Counted from the first letter of the stretch, positions 8,110 to 16,673 are shown. The stretch is DNA of 39,107 nt from DATNIB01 sp035604685 (GCA_035604685.1 DATNIB010000031.1:1-39107), one strand, 5' to 3'. The notes: generated by a model not told the origin, from the letters alone. Program-made: numbers and translations.

Positions 8110-9510
8110 GTGAAGGTCGTCGTGATCGGAGGCGGACTCATCGGGTTGAGCACCGCGATGCTCCTCGCGGACGACGGCCATGAGATCACGGTCCTCGAGC
8201 GCGACGTCGAAGCCGAGACCGAGCCGCTGGACGCGTTCGCCCGCTGGGAGCGCCGGGGCGTCAACCAGTTCCGGTTGCCCCACTTCTTCCAGGCTCGCTT
8301 CCGAGAGCTGGTCGAGGCCGAATTGCCGAGGGTCGCGGAGGGACTGACGGCAGCCGGCACGCTCTCGCTCAACTTCCTCGAAGGGATCCCGGACTCGTTG
8401 ACCGGCGGCTTCACCGAGGCCGACCGTCGCTTCACCGCGATCACCGGCCGGCGTCCGGTCGTCGAGTCGGTGTTCGCCACCGCGGCGGCGTCGACCCCGG
8501 GCATCACCGTGCGCCGCGGCGTCGCGGTCGCAGGGCTGCAACCGGCGCGGGCGACGACGGTGCCGCAGGTGAACGGTGTGATCCTCGACTCCGGGGAGGT
8601 GCTCGGCGCGGATCTGGTCATCGACGCCACGGGTCGCCGCTCGCCGCTCCCGCGCTGGTTGGAGGCGATCGGCGCGCGGGCTCCCGAAGAGGAGCTCGAA
8701 GACTCCGGTTTCGCCTACTACGGTCGCCATTTCCAATCGCGCGACGGCACCCTGCCGGCCGCGCTCGGTCCCCCCGTCCAGAGCTACGGGAGCATCTCGG
8801 TCCTCTTGCTCCCGGCCGACAACGCCACGTGGTCGGTCACCCTGGTCGGCTCGGGCGAGGACGCCGCGCTTCGGAGCCTGCGCGACGCCGACACCTGGGC
8901 AGCCGTGATCCGCAGCCTGCCGCTGGCAGCCCACTGGATTGATGCAAAGCCCATCGAGGACCGCGTCGTCACGATGAGCAAGATCGAGGATCGGCGGCGT
9001 CGCTTCGTGGTCGACGGCGCCCCGGTCGCGACCGGCGTCCTGGCGGTCGGCGACTCCTGGGCATGCACCAACCCCTCGCTCGGTCGCGGCGCGTCGCTCG
9101 GGCTGCTGCACGCCGTGGCCCTCCGGGAGCTCCTGGCTGCCCACGCGGCCGACAGCCCGGTCGATCTCGCCACCGGATGGGACGCGGTCACCGAGGCGGA
9201 GCTCCGGCCCTGGTACGACGCCACGTTGCGCTTCGACCGTCACCGCTTGGGCGAGGTCGAAGCGAACATCGCCGGAGAGCTCTACGAGCCCGACGACCCG
9301 GCCTGGGAACTCGACAAGGCGTTGCAGGCGGCCGCGGGCCGGGATCCCGCCTGCCTACGCGCCTCGATCGCCATCGGCAGCGTCCTCCAGCTGCCCGACG
9401 AGGCGCTGGCCGGCGGGCTGGCCGAGCGGGCACGGGAGTTCGGGGGGGACTGGCGCGACGCACCGCCGTTCGGGCCCGGTCGCCGGGAGCTGCTGGACAT
9501 CATCGGCTGA
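8110..9510 (+). CDS. FAD-dependent oxidoreductase / monooxygenase-like flavoprotein
   Basis: A 466-aa flavoprotein of the glutathione-reductase-2/PHBH-like fold. The N-terminal dinucleotide-binding motif is VVVIGGGLIGLSTAMLL, with an acidic end (VLERD) that binds the FAD ribose. A second motif VIDATGRRSPLP lies near residue 175, and a third FAD motif (LAVGDSWACTNPSLGRGASL) near residue 315. Together these fit FAD-dependent hydroxylases or halogenase-like enzymes; no halogenase WxWxIP motif was seen, and the substrate is unknown. The GTG at 8110 is chosen because the Rossmann strand starts immediately after it and GGGAACGAG precedes it. It is divergent from dedA and convergent with the esterase that ends at 9534. 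Confidence 0.85.
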   Translation: MKVVVIGGGLIGLSTAMLLADDGHEITVLERDVEAETEPLDAFARWERRGVNQFRLPHFFQARFRELVEAELPRVAEGLTAAGTLSLNFLEGIPDSLTGGFTEADRRFTAITGRRPVVESVFATAAASTPGITVRRGVAVAGLQPARATTVPQVNGVILDSGEVLGADLVIDATGRRSPLPRWLEAIGARAPEEELEDSGFAYYGRHFQSRDGTLPAALGPPVQSYGSISVLLLPADNATWSVTLVGSGEDAALRSLRDADTWAAVIRSLPLAAHWIDAKPIEDRVVTMSKIEDRRRRFVVDGAPVATGVLAVGDSWACTNPSLGRGASLGLLHAVALRELLAAHAADSPVDLATGWDAVTEAELRPWYDATLRFDRHRLGEVEANIAGELYEPDDPAWELDKALQAAAGRDPACLRASIAIGSVLQLPDEALAGGLAERAREFGGDWRDAPPFGPGRRELLDIIG

Positions 9511-9533
9511 GCGGCCCTACCGCGGCACCGGTC

Positions 9534-10568
9534 TCAGGACCTCACCGAGGAGGGCAGCGGATGGGCGGCGAAGAACCGCCACATGACGTGGTCGGCGTCG
9601 ATCGCGCTGGACGGCTGGCCGAGGAGGCGCGTCACGGCGCGCGGTAGCGCGGGCCCGCCCGGCCACTCGTGCCCCTCGCCCGCGATCGTGTACAGATCGA
9701 CCACGGCGCCGCCCGCGCAGCCGGAGAACGCGCGAAGGGTCACCCCGGGGGTCGGCGTCGAGGAAGCGGCAGTGGGGCGGCAGTGGTCGTGGGCGGCCCA
9801 GCGCTGCTCGGCCACCGGCACGCTGTAGGTCCAGTACTGCTGGCCGTGCCCGTTGTAGGGGTCAATCGGATCGCCGGTGCCGTGGAACGCGTCCACCGGC
9901 ACCGGTCGGGTGCCCGGACACGGCGACGGCAGGCGCAACCCGCTCACCGGAGCGATCGCCGCGAACTCGTCGGGCGCGTCGCACCCCAGCTGGCTGGCCA
10001 TGCGGGCGCCGCCGGAGAACCCGGTGGCGAAGACTTGGCGCGGGTCCACGCAGTAGCGCTGCTCGAGCACTGACGGCAGCTGTGTCAGGAACGCCACATC
10101 GTTCGGCGACCCCTTGGGCGGCCGCGCACCACCCAGGAGCGGCTGGTTGGGCACGTTCCAGTCGAAGCCGCTCCTCGAGGTGATGACCCCCTGGGGGTAG
10201 GCGACGATGAAGGTGTCGTCGTCCGCCGCCGCGTTCATGCCGGTGAAGCCTTCCTGTTGGAGCGCGTCCGAACCGCTGCCGTGCATGTTGAGGACGAGGG
10301 CCAGCGCCTGGCCTGCGGTGGCGCTCGGGGGCACGTGGACGATCACCGTCCGGGGGTGACCGCCAATCGTGAGGTCAAGCGTGCTCGTGCCCGCGGCGGC
10401 CGGGCTGGCGCACCCGCTCGAGGTGCTCGGTACGCCCTTGGCGGCCGCGGCCACCGGTTGGGTGGCGGCCGGCCCGAGAACGCTGACGAGGGGCCCGAGC
10501 AGGAGGAACAGCGCGCCGACCAAGGCTCGGGGCCCCGGGGGCACTCGGTCGGTTGGGGTCCGGGCCAT
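9534..10568 (-). CDS. Secreted PHB depolymerase / feruloyl esterase-like hydrolase
   Basis: A 344-aa exported serine hydrolase. The N-terminus (MARTPTDRVPPGPR, then a hydrophobic run ALVGALFLLLG and an Ala-rich cleavage area near residues 40-44) is a signal peptide. The mature part follows the esterase_PHB/LpqC pattern: LALVLNMHGSGSD, the nucleophile elbow GFSGGAR with Ser185, a likely acid in HGTGDPIDPY and the catalytic His in GEGHEWPGG. It should cleave polyester or aromatic ester substrates outside the cell; the substrate cannot be fixed. The ATG at 10566-10568 is chosen because CTGAGGAG stands about 9 nt upstream. It is divergent from a LacI-family gene across a 46-nt region with a palindromic operator, so it is a probable regulatory target. 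Confidence 0.87.
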   Translation of the reverse strand: MARTPTDRVPPGPRALVGALFLLLGPLVSVLGPAATQPVAAAAKGVPSTSSGCASPAAAGTSTLDLTIGGHPRTVIVHVPPSATAGQALALVLNMHGSGSDALQQEGFTGMNAAADDDTFIVAYPQGVITSRSGFDWNVPNQPLLGGARPPKGSPNDVAFLTQLPSVLEQRYCVDPRQVFATGFSGGARMASQLGCDAPDEFAAIAPVSGLRLPSPCPGTRPVPVDAFHGTGDPIDPYNGHGQQYWTYSVPVAEQRWAAHDHCRPTAASSTPTPGVTLRAFSGCAGGAVVDLYTIAGEGHEWPGGPALPRAVTRLLGQPSSAIDADHVMWRFFAAHPLPSSVRS

Positions 10569-10584
10569 TGATCGACTCCTCAGG

Positions 10585-10600
10585 CTGGAAACGTTTTCAG
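10585..10600. promoter_or_regulatory. LacI-family operator palindrome between esterase and regulator genes
   Basis: CTGGAAACGTTTTCAG is palindromic around a central CG with one mismatched pair. This is the typical form of LacI/GalR-family sites. It lies next to -10-like sequences for both directions (TATACT rightwards, TATAAC leftwards) and between two divergent genes, one encoding a LacI-family protein. Confidence 0.75.
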
Positions 10601-10601
10601 T

Positions 10602-10607
10602 TATACT
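10602..10607 (+). promoter_or_regulatory. Putative -10 box of the lacI-family gene (leaderless)
   Basis: TATACT ends 7 nt before the GTG at 10615, leaving no room for a ribosome-binding site. The operator at 10585-10600 abuts it on the upstream side, so a bound repressor would block it. On the opposite strand TATAAC (10600-10605) could serve the esterase gene, with a leader of roughly 25-30 nt. Confidence 0.5.
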
Positions 10608-10614
10608 CACCCTC

Positions 10615-11679
10615 GTGCCCCGGGTCAATCCCCGACGGGGAGACCCGCCGGCAGCGGCGACCGAGCGCCCCGTGACGGGTATCCGGCTGGTGGCCCGCGA
10701 GGCCGGCGTCAGCATCGCCACCGTGTCGCGGGTCCTGGGAGGCCACCCGCACGCGAGCGACGACGTCCGGCGCCGCGTGCTGGCGGCGGCCGAGCGCCTG
10801 CACTACCAGCCGAGCGCCGCCGCGCGGGGGCTGCGCACCACGCGCACCATGATCGTGGGCGTCCTGGTCCCGAACCTGGCCAATCCGACTGTGGTCCCCT
10901 TCCTGCGCGGCGTCCAGGTCGTCGCCCAGGCGCAGGGGTACGCCGTCCTCGTGGCCGACGGGCAGCGATCGGCGGCGGTAGAACGGAGCCAGCTCGACCG
11001 GCTCTACGCGCAGCGGGTCGATGCCCTCGTCCTCCCGTCGCCACCGGGCGACCCCGAGCACCTGCGGGAACTCCAGACCGCCGGGCTGCTGGTGGCAGAC
11101 GGCGCCCTGGACGCGCCGGCGGCGTGGTCCCTGTCAGCGATCGAGGGCACGGCCACGGGGGCGGCCTGCGAGCACCTGGCGGCGCTCGGCCACCACCGCG
11201 TCGGGTTCGTGGCCCGCGCCACGGCCCGCGGCTCGACGAGCGGCGCCCGCTGGACGCTCGTGTCCGCCGCCTGCCGTCGGGTGGGCCTCCACGTCGAACG
11301 CGTCGCGCTCGGTGATCCGTCCAACGCCGGGTCGGTCGCGCTCGGGCTCGAGCAGGCGCTACGGCGGGGATCGCTCACCGCCCTGGTCTGTGCCACCCAC
11401 CCGCTGGCCCCGCCGCTCCTCGGCGGCTTGGGCGCCGCCGGCGTGGACCTTCCCGGTGCCTGCTCGCTGGTCGTCTACGGCGACTCGGACTGGGCCGCCG
11501 CCTACCGGCCCCCCTTGAACGTCATCCGCCGCGACCTCTTCGGCGTGGCCGTCTCGGTCACCGAGCGGGTGCTCGCCCGCCTGGCCGGATCGGCCGAGCT
11601 CGACCCCTTCAGTCCCCCGGCGGCCGAGTACCTGGTGCGCCGGAGCGTCGCCCCACCCCGGAACCCGGCCCCTGTTTGA
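10615..11679 (+). CDS. LacI/GalR family transcriptional regulator
   Basis: A 354-aa DNA-binding protein. The N-terminal helix-turn-helix reads IRLVAREAGVSIATVSRVLGG near residues 21-41, followed by the hinge region (YQPSAAARGLRTTRT) that inserts in the minor groove. A periplasmic-binding-protein-like effector domain begins IVGVLVPNLANPTVVPFLRG. The ligand is unknown; the divergent secreted esterase suggests a sugar or an ester-derived compound. The GTG at 10615 lies 7 nt after a TATACT box, indicating a leaderless transcript. A second possible start, GTG at about 10672, would remove the basic N-terminal 19 residues but keep the helix-turn-helix. Control of itself and of the esterase through the 10585 palindrome is likely. 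Confidence 0.9.
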   Translation: MPRVNPRRGDPPAAATERPVTGIRLVAREAGVSIATVSRVLGGHPHASDDVRRRVLAAAERLHYQPSAAARGLRTTRTMIVGVLVPNLANPTVVPFLRGVQVVAQAQGYAVLVADGQRSAAVERSQLDRLYAQRVDALVLPSPPGDPEHLRELQTAGLLVADGALDAPAAWSLSAIEGTATGAACEHLAALGHHRVGFVARATARGSTSGARWTLVSAACRRVGLHVERVALGDPSNAGSVALGLEQALRRGSLTALVCATHPLAPPLLGGLGAAGVDLPGACSLVVYGDSDWAAAYRPPLNVIRRDLFGVAVSVTERVLARLAGSAELDPFSPPAAEYLVRRSVAPPRNPAPV

Positions 11680-11707
11680 CCCTACGATGCGCGCCGGGGG
11701 GTGCGCC

Positions 11708-12932
11708 GTGCCGGGAGCGATGGAAGGGATCCGGGTCCTCGAGTTCTCCGAGATGATCGCCGCCCCGTTGGCCGGCATGCTGCTCGGGGACCTGGGGGCC
11801 GACGTCATCAAAGTCGAGCCGCCGGGCGGCGAGTCGTGGCGCCTGATGGCCCAGTTCGCACCCGGAGAGAGCCGGTCGTTCATCGCCCTCAACCGCAACA
11901 AGCGCGGGATCGCGCTCGACCTCAAGACCCCCGAGGGCCAAGCGGTGGTGCACCGCCTGGTGCCGACCGTCGACGTCGTGATCGTCAACTACCGGCCCGA
12001 CACCGCCGCCACCCTCAAGATCGACTACGAGACGCTGTCCCCCCTGAACGACCGCCTGATCTACGCCGACAACACCGCCGTCGGCCGGCGCGGCCCGTCA
12101 TCGCACCGACCCGGCTACGACCTGATCGTCCAGGCCATGTCCGGGTTGATGGTGACCGGCGGCCGCGTCGAGAACGGCATCCCGATCCCCCTCAACCCCC
12201 CGGTGATCGACCTGGCCACCGGCATCACCATCGCGTGGGCCATCTGTGCGGCCCTCTTCGCGCGCGAGCGCGACGGCGCCGGTCAGCAGGTTGAGACCAC
12301 GCTGCTCGCCACGTCGTTGCTCATGCAGGGGACCGGCTTCCTGCGCGGCGACTTCGGCCCGGCCCGGGTGCGACCCAAGGTTGACGGGGCCGCGCGCCTG
12401 GTCAACCCCTACTACTGCACCTATAGGACGAGCGACGGCATGGTGTCGATCGCCGCCCTGACGCCCATCATGCGCCGCCGGTTCGAAGAGGCCGTCGGCG
12501 TCGAGCACCAGCTGCACGGCCGCCGCGACGTCGCGAGGGACAGCCCCGAAGCCGCCGTGATGAGCCGACAGTTCCTGGCCGACGTCGCGACGACGATGGC
12601 GCAGCGGACGACAAGGGAGTGGCTGGCCGTCTTCGACCGGGCCACCGTTCCCGCCGGCCCGTGCCAGTCGGTGGACCAGCTGGCCGACGACCCCCAGGTG
12701 CTGGCCAACGAACTGGTGGCCGACCTCGAGCATCCGGTGGCCGGGGCGATCTCCATGGTCGGACCGGTGGTGCGGATGTCGGGCACCCCGGCGACCCCGG
12801 CACGCCTCACCCACCATCGGGCAGCACAACGACGAGATCCTCGCCCAGGTCGGGTACTCCGAGACCGAGATCGACGCCCTCCGCTCGAGCGGCGTGCTCT
12901 ATCCCTCCGAAGCCGTCGACCGGGGAAGGTGA
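11708..12932 (+). CDS. CaiB/BaiF-type class III CoA-transferase, apparent frameshift near the C-terminus
   Basis: Family III CoA-transferases move CoA between carboxylic acids. Motifs present are IRVLEFSEMIAAPLAG, LGDLGADVIKVEPPGG, RNKRGIALDLKTPEG and RPGYDLIVQAMSGLM. The likely catalytic Asp168 is in PPVIDLATG. The frame used up to about 12800 continues as an Arg-rich tail without homology to 13258. The next frame, entered by skipping one base near 12795-12815, reads a normal family ending (IGQHNDEILAQVGY, then SSGVLYPSEAV) and stops at 12930-12932. So one base has been gained, or two lost, in the gene or in the sequence data. The start is uncertain: GTG 11708 has a G-rich element upstream; ATG 11687 and ATG 11720 are alternatives. 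Acyl-CoA dehydrogenase and esterase genes follow in the same direction. Confidence 0.8.
12795..12815 (+). other. Likely frameshift position in the CoA-transferase gene
   Basis: Up to GTPATP the upstream frame is coding. From SPTIGQHNDEI onward the conserved ending lies in the frame shifted by one base. The change must fall in this stretch. Confidence 0.65.
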
Positions 12933-12959
12933 CCGAAATCGACGGCGTCTCGAACCTCG

Positions 12960-13124
12960 ATGAGGAGGAGGCAGTGCCGCCCCCTGCCCGCAGTCTGGCT
13001 CCCCGGGATCGCCGAGATCGTCGGAACCCTGGTGATCGGCCTCGCCGGCCGGTGAATCGGCTCCCCGCTCATCGCTCCCTCCTACCTCGGCGGTGGCGAC
13101 GGGGAGGACGTGGGCACCGACTGA
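12960..13124 (+). pseudogene. Possible degraded gene for a small one-helix membrane protein
   Basis: One frame reads a hydrophobic helix (GIAEIVGTLVIGLAG) ending at TGA 13053-13055. It then continues in the same frame as PLIAPSYLGGGDGEDVGTD to TGA 13122-13124. An AGGAGGAGG element near 12963 precedes a GTG (12974) lying in a different frame. Removing one C from the CCCCC run near 12979-12983 would join that GTG to the hydrophobic frame as VPPLPAVWLPG. The gene would thus carry two lesions, a frameshift and a stop. I do not recognise the protein. The idea rests on the amino-acid pattern only. Confidence 0.3.
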
Positions 13125-13154
13125 GCAACGGAACGGCTGGCACGCGCCGGGGAC

Positions 13155-13195
13155 CGCTGCTTAGACTGGCTAATAGTTCGGATATCAAAGCAGCG
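13155..13195. promoter_or_regulatory. 8-bp inverted repeat in the acyl-CoA dehydrogenase promoter region
   Basis: CGCTGCTT (13155-13162) and AAGCAGCG (13188-13195) are perfect inverted copies around a 25-nt AT-richer spacer that holds -10-like sequences (TAATAG, GGATAT). The start codon lies 47 nt downstream. It could be a regulator site with two half-sites or a hairpin in the mRNA leader. Confidence 0.35.
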
Positions 13196-13242
13196 AGCCG
13201 TGGCCGGCCCCGAGGCGGTCGCCAGACGAACGGGGGGTGCAG

Positions 13243-14454
13243 ATGCCTGTCGAGCTAGAGCTGGGGCCCAACGCCGAGAAGTTCCGCGACGAACTGCGGG
13301 ACTGGCTGGCCGCCAACAAGCCCGAACCGAGCGAGGAACCGGACCTCGGTCGCCGACGCTTCCTCCCCCCCGAGGGTTGGGCCGAGCGGCTGCGCGAGGC
13401 CGGGTACCTCTGCGTGTCGTGGCCGAAGGAGTTCGGCGGCCGCGGCCTCTCGGGCCTCGAGGTGGCAGTCATGAACGAGGAGTTCGCTCGGGCCGGCGTC
13501 CCCCGCGTCACGCGGGGCATGGGCGAGGGCCTGGTCGGCCCCGCCATCATCGTGTGGGGCACCGACGAGCAGAAGGCCTACTTCTTGCCCCGCATCATCG
13601 AGGGCACCGACCGCTACTGCCAGGGCTTCAGCGAGCCCGACGCGGGGTCGGACCTGGCCAGTCTCAAGACCCGCGGCATCGTGGACGGGGACGAGCTGCT
13701 CATCACCGGCCAGAAGGTGTGGACCTCGGGATCCCAGCTGGCCAACATGATCTTCGTCCTCTGTCGCACCAACCCCGACGCCCCCAAGCACCGCGGCATC
13801 AGCTACGTGCTGTGCCCCATGTTCCGCGAGGACGGCTCGCGCAACGGCATCGAGCTGCGGGGCATCAAGCAGCTGACCGGGCGGGCCGGCTTCACAGAGA
13901 CCTTCTTCGACGAGGCGCGGGCTCCCCTGTTCAACGTGATCGGTGGGCTCCACAACGGCTGGCGGGCCACGATGACCACGCTCGGCAACGAGCGGGGTGG
14001 CAACGCCACCACCCAGCACGTCCAGCACACCAACGACTTCTGGGCGGCCGTGAAGCTGGTGCGCGAGCTCGGACTCGAGAACGACCCGATCGTCCGCCAG
14101 CAGCTGGCCTGGGCCTTCACCCACGTCGAGATCATGCGGTTCTCCGGACTGCGCCTCCTGGCCGCACTGGCCGACCGGCGGGACCCCGGTCCGTCGAGCT
14201 CGATCAACAAGATGTTCTGGTCCGAGTACCAGCAGCGCTTCGCGGAGATGATCACCAACTGGCGGGGGATGACCTCGACCGTGGTCCGGGATGACTACGG
14301 CCTCGACCGCTGGCAGGGGATGTTCCTCACCAGCCGCTCGCACACCATCTGGGGCGGCACGGCCCAGGTCCAACGCAATATCGTCTCGGAGAGAGTTCTC
14401 GGTCTCCCCAAGGAGCCGGGGATGGAAGCAGAGAAGGACGGAGCGGACGTCTGA
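13243..14454 (+). CDS. Acyl-CoA dehydrogenase family protein
   Basis: A 403-aa FAD-dependent dehydrogenase of acyl-CoA thioesters. The N-terminal helical domain contains WPKEFGGRGLSG. The flavin-facing strand motif is CQGFSEPDAGSDLASLKT, followed by GQKVWTSGSQLANMIFVLCRT. The C-terminal helical domain ends with HTIWGGTAQVQRNIVSERVLGLPKEP, the classical cofactor-binding ending. Substrate chain length cannot be predicted. The ATG at 13243 has GGGGGG a few nt upstream; a GTG two codons earlier is also possible. The gene is 58 nt before a serine esterase in the same direction and follows a CoA-transferase, together suggesting activation and oxidation of a carboxylic acid. A promoter probably lies in the AT-richer patch at 13160-13190. 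Confidence 0.93.
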   Translation: MPVELELGPNAEKFRDELRDWLAANKPEPSEEPDLGRRRFLPPEGWAERLREAGYLCVSWPKEFGGRGLSGLEVAVMNEEFARAGVPRVTRGMGEGLVGPAIIVWGTDEQKAYFLPRIIEGTDRYCQGFSEPDAGSDLASLKTRGIVDGDELLITGQKVWTSGSQLANMIFVLCRTNPDAPKHRGISYVLCPMFREDGSRNGIELRGIKQLTGRAGFTETFFDEARAPLFNVIGGLHNGWRATMTTLGNERGGNATTQHVQHTNDFWAAVKLVRELGLENDPIVRQQLAWAFTHVEIMRFSGLRLLAALADRRDPGPSSSINKMFWSEYQQRFAEMITNWRGMTSTVVRDDYGLDRWQGMFLTSRSHTIWGGTAQVQRNIVSERVLGLPKEPGMEAEKDGADV

Positions 14455-14512
14455 CTCCTTCGGACCCGACGGGCCGCCGGAGGCGTGACCGCCGGAACGA
14501 CAGGAGAGCACA

Positions 14513-15679
14513 GTGGCCGAAGTCCACGGGACATGTGACGACCGCTTCGGCGGGGTGAAGGACGTCCTCGGCGCCAATCTGGATTCGGGGAGCGACATCG
14601 GCGCCTCGGTCGCCGTCTACCTCGACGGCGAACCGGTCGTCGACCTCTGGGGCGGCTGGGTCGACGAGGAGAAGAGCGCGCCCTGGGAGCGCGACACCAT
14701 CACCAACGTCTGGTCCACCACCAAGACCATGACGGCGCTCTGCGCGCTGATCCTGGCCGACCGGGGCGAGCTCGACTTCTGGACCCCGGTCGCCCACTAC
14801 TGGCCGGAGTTCGCCGCCAACGGCAAGGACTCGATCGAGGTCCGCCACCTCATGTCGCACACGGCCGGACTGGCCGGCTGGGACGAGCCGGTCGGTTACG
14901 AGGACATCACCGACTGGGACAAGATGACCGGCCTGCTGGCCGCCCAGGCCCCGTGGTGGGAGCCCGGCACGGCCTCGGGCTACCACGCGCTCACCCAGGG
15001 TTACCTCGTGGGCGAGGTGGTCCGGCGGATCTCGGGCCAGAGCCTCGGCACATTCTTCGCCGAGGAGGTCGCGGGCCCGCTCGGGGCCGACTTCCACATC
15101 GGGCTGCCGGCCGCCGACGACCACCGGGTGTCGCGGGTGATCCCCCCGGACATGTCGGGGATGGCCATGGACGCGATGCCGCCGATGCTGGCCCGCACGT
15201 TCGCCAACCCGCCCCTGTCGGCCGAGGCCTCCTACACGGAGTCCTGGCGCCGGGCCGAGATCCCCGCAGCCAACGGCCACTCCAACGCGCGCGGCGTGGC
15301 GGCGGCGCAATCCGTACTGGCCAACGGCGGCGAGGCGGGCGGCGTCCGTCTCCTCTCGGCCAAGGGCTGCGAGGTCGTCTTCGACGAGCAGTCCCACGGC
15401 GCCGACCTCGTCCTCGGCGTCGACCTGCGCTTCGGCATGGGCTACGGCCTGGCCACCGAGACCACCCCGATCGGCGAGCGGGCCTGCTACTGGGGCGGCT
15501 GGGGCGGGTCGTTGGTCGTCTCTGACTTCGACGAGCACCTCACGTTCGCCTACGTGATGAACCGCATGGAGGCGGGCCTGGTGGGAGACACCCGCGGCAA
15601 CGCGCTGCTGGAGGCCGCGCGCGCCGGCCTCAAGGCCTTAGGCAGACACCCCCGGCCCGCTCAGGCCAGGCCGAAGTAA
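14513..15679 (+). CDS. Serine hydrolase, class C beta-lactamase/EstB-type esterase
   Basis: A 388-aa protein of the beta-lactamase/D-Ala-D-Ala carboxypeptidase fold. The nucleophile motif S-x-x-K is Ser68-TT-Lys71 (VWSTTKT). The second-motif Tyr is in GYHALTQGYL near residue 163. The third motif, normally KTG or HxG, is likely WGGWGGS near residue 327. No signal peptide is seen, so it is probably cytoplasmic and more likely an ester or amide hydrolase than a resistance enzyme. The start is GTG with CAGGAGAG about 6 nt upstream. It closely follows the acyl-CoA dehydrogenase gene, so an operon is likely. The 3' end overlaps the convergent uppP by 19 nt. Confidence 0.88.
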   Translation: MAEVHGTCDDRFGGVKDVLGANLDSGSDIGASVAVYLDGEPVVDLWGGWVDEEKSAPWERDTITNVWSTTKTMTALCALILADRGELDFWTPVAHYWPEFAANGKDSIEVRHLMSHTAGLAGWDEPVGYEDITDWDKMTGLLAAQAPWWEPGTASGYHALTQGYLVGEVVRRISGQSLGTFFAEEVAGPLGADFHIGLPAADDHRVSRVIPPDMSGMAMDAMPPMLARTFANPPLSAEASYTESWRRAEIPAANGHSNARGVAAAQSVLANGGEAGGVRLLSAKGCEVVFDEQSHGADLVLGVDLRFGMGYGLATETTPIGERACYWGGWGGSLVVSDFDEHLTFAYVMNRMEAGLVGDTRGNALLEAARAGLKALGRHPRPAQARPK

Positions 15680-16575
15680 CAGACGCCGGCCAGGCCGAGA
15701 GCCAGGCAGTAGACGGCGAAGGGCGCCAGCGTGCGGCTGCGGAAGTAGCGCAGCAGGAACTTGATCGCGCCGAAGGCGACCACGAAGGCCACCGCGCTCC
15801 CGGCCAGGACCTGGCCGCGGATGCCGTTGCCGAGGGTGCCGGTCAGGTCGGGCACCTTCAAGAGGCCGGCGGCCAGGATGGGCGGGGCCGACAGCAAGAA
15901 GGCGAAGCGCGCCGCGTCCTCGTAGGTGAGGCGGCGGGCCAGCCCCGTCACCATGCAGACGCCGTCGCGGCTGATCCCGGCCAACAGGGCCGTGGACTGC
16001 GCGACGCCCACGAACAGGGCGTCGCGCAGACGAAGGGTCGCCAGGGGCTCGATGCTGTCGCTCGACTGGGCGCCGGGCGCCGCCGGCTCGACGGCCGCGG
16101 CGACCGGGACCGAGACGACCGCCCGGCGCCGGAACCACTCACCGGTCGCCAACAGGCAGCCGTTGACCATGAGGAAGGAGGCCGCGGCGATCGGCTTGGC
16201 GAACAGCGTGCGCAGCTCGTGCTCCAGCACCAGGCCGAGCAGCCCGACCGGGATGGTGGCCACGATGATGAACCAGGCGGAACGCTCCTCGGGTGTCTCG
16301 GCCCGGCGCTTCACGATGCTGGTACCGAGGCCACGCAGGATGCGCGCCCACTCCCGCCAGAACACGGTGATGAGCGCCAACGCCGTCGCCACGTGGAGCC
16401 CGACGACGAAGGCCAGGTAGGGGGACTCGGGTGACGCCTGCTCGGTGACGAGGCGCGACCAGGAGCCGCCGATGAACGCCGGGACGAGGACCGTGTGGCC
16501 GAGGCTCGAAACCGGGAAGAGCTCGGTCACCCCCTGGATGGCCCCGATGACGATCGCCTGCAGGAAGCTGATCAT
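15661..16575 (-). CDS. uppP: Undecaprenyl-diphosphatase UppP (BacA family)
   Basis: A 304-aa polytopic membrane enzyme that dephosphorylates undecaprenyl diphosphate to recycle the peptidoglycan lipid carrier. The first conserved motif is GVTELFPVSSLGH (Glu18, Ser23, Ser24, His27). The second, normally GxSRSG, reads LAGISRDG, keeping the Arg but with Asp in place of Ser. Seven or eight hydrophobic segments can be counted. A poorly conserved insert rich in Ala, Pro and Ser near residues 150-175 makes it somewhat longer than typical members. No clear Shine-Dalgarno sequence precedes the ATG. The neighbours are unrelated in function. Family assignment is firm; activity with the changed second motif is inferred. 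Confidence 0.9.
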   Translation of the reverse strand: MISFLQAIVIGAIQGVTELFPVSSLGHTVLVPAFIGGSWSRLVTEQASPESPYLAFVVGLHVATALALITVFWREWARILRGLGTSIVKRRAETPEERSAWFIIVATIPVGLLGLVLEHELRTLFAKPIAAASFLMVNGCLLATGEWFRRRAVVSVPVAAAVEPAAPGAQSSDSIEPLATLRLRDALFVGVAQSTALLAGISRDGVCMVTGLARRLTYEDAARFAFLLSAPPILAAGLLKVPDLTGTLGNGIRGQVLAGSAVAFVVAFGAIKFLLRYFRSRTLAPFAVYCLALGLAGVCYFGLA

Positions 16576-16673
16576 CGAGAACGCCCCAGCCGATGACCCC
16601 CGCCGGTGGAGGCGATCTCAGCGCGCACCGCACGACGGTAGGCGACGCGCGCCCGGGAGTTGGGGCATGGTGC

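Noticed and set aside
7996..9243. 415-codon leftward ORF opposite the FAD oxidoreductase
   Set aside because: The rightward strand has three FAD motifs; the leftward frame is compositional only.
12933..13258. C-terminal extension of the CoA-transferase in its original frame
   Set aside because: The sequence is Arg- and Pro-rich without homology. The family ending is found in the next frame, so the extension is read as a frameshift product.
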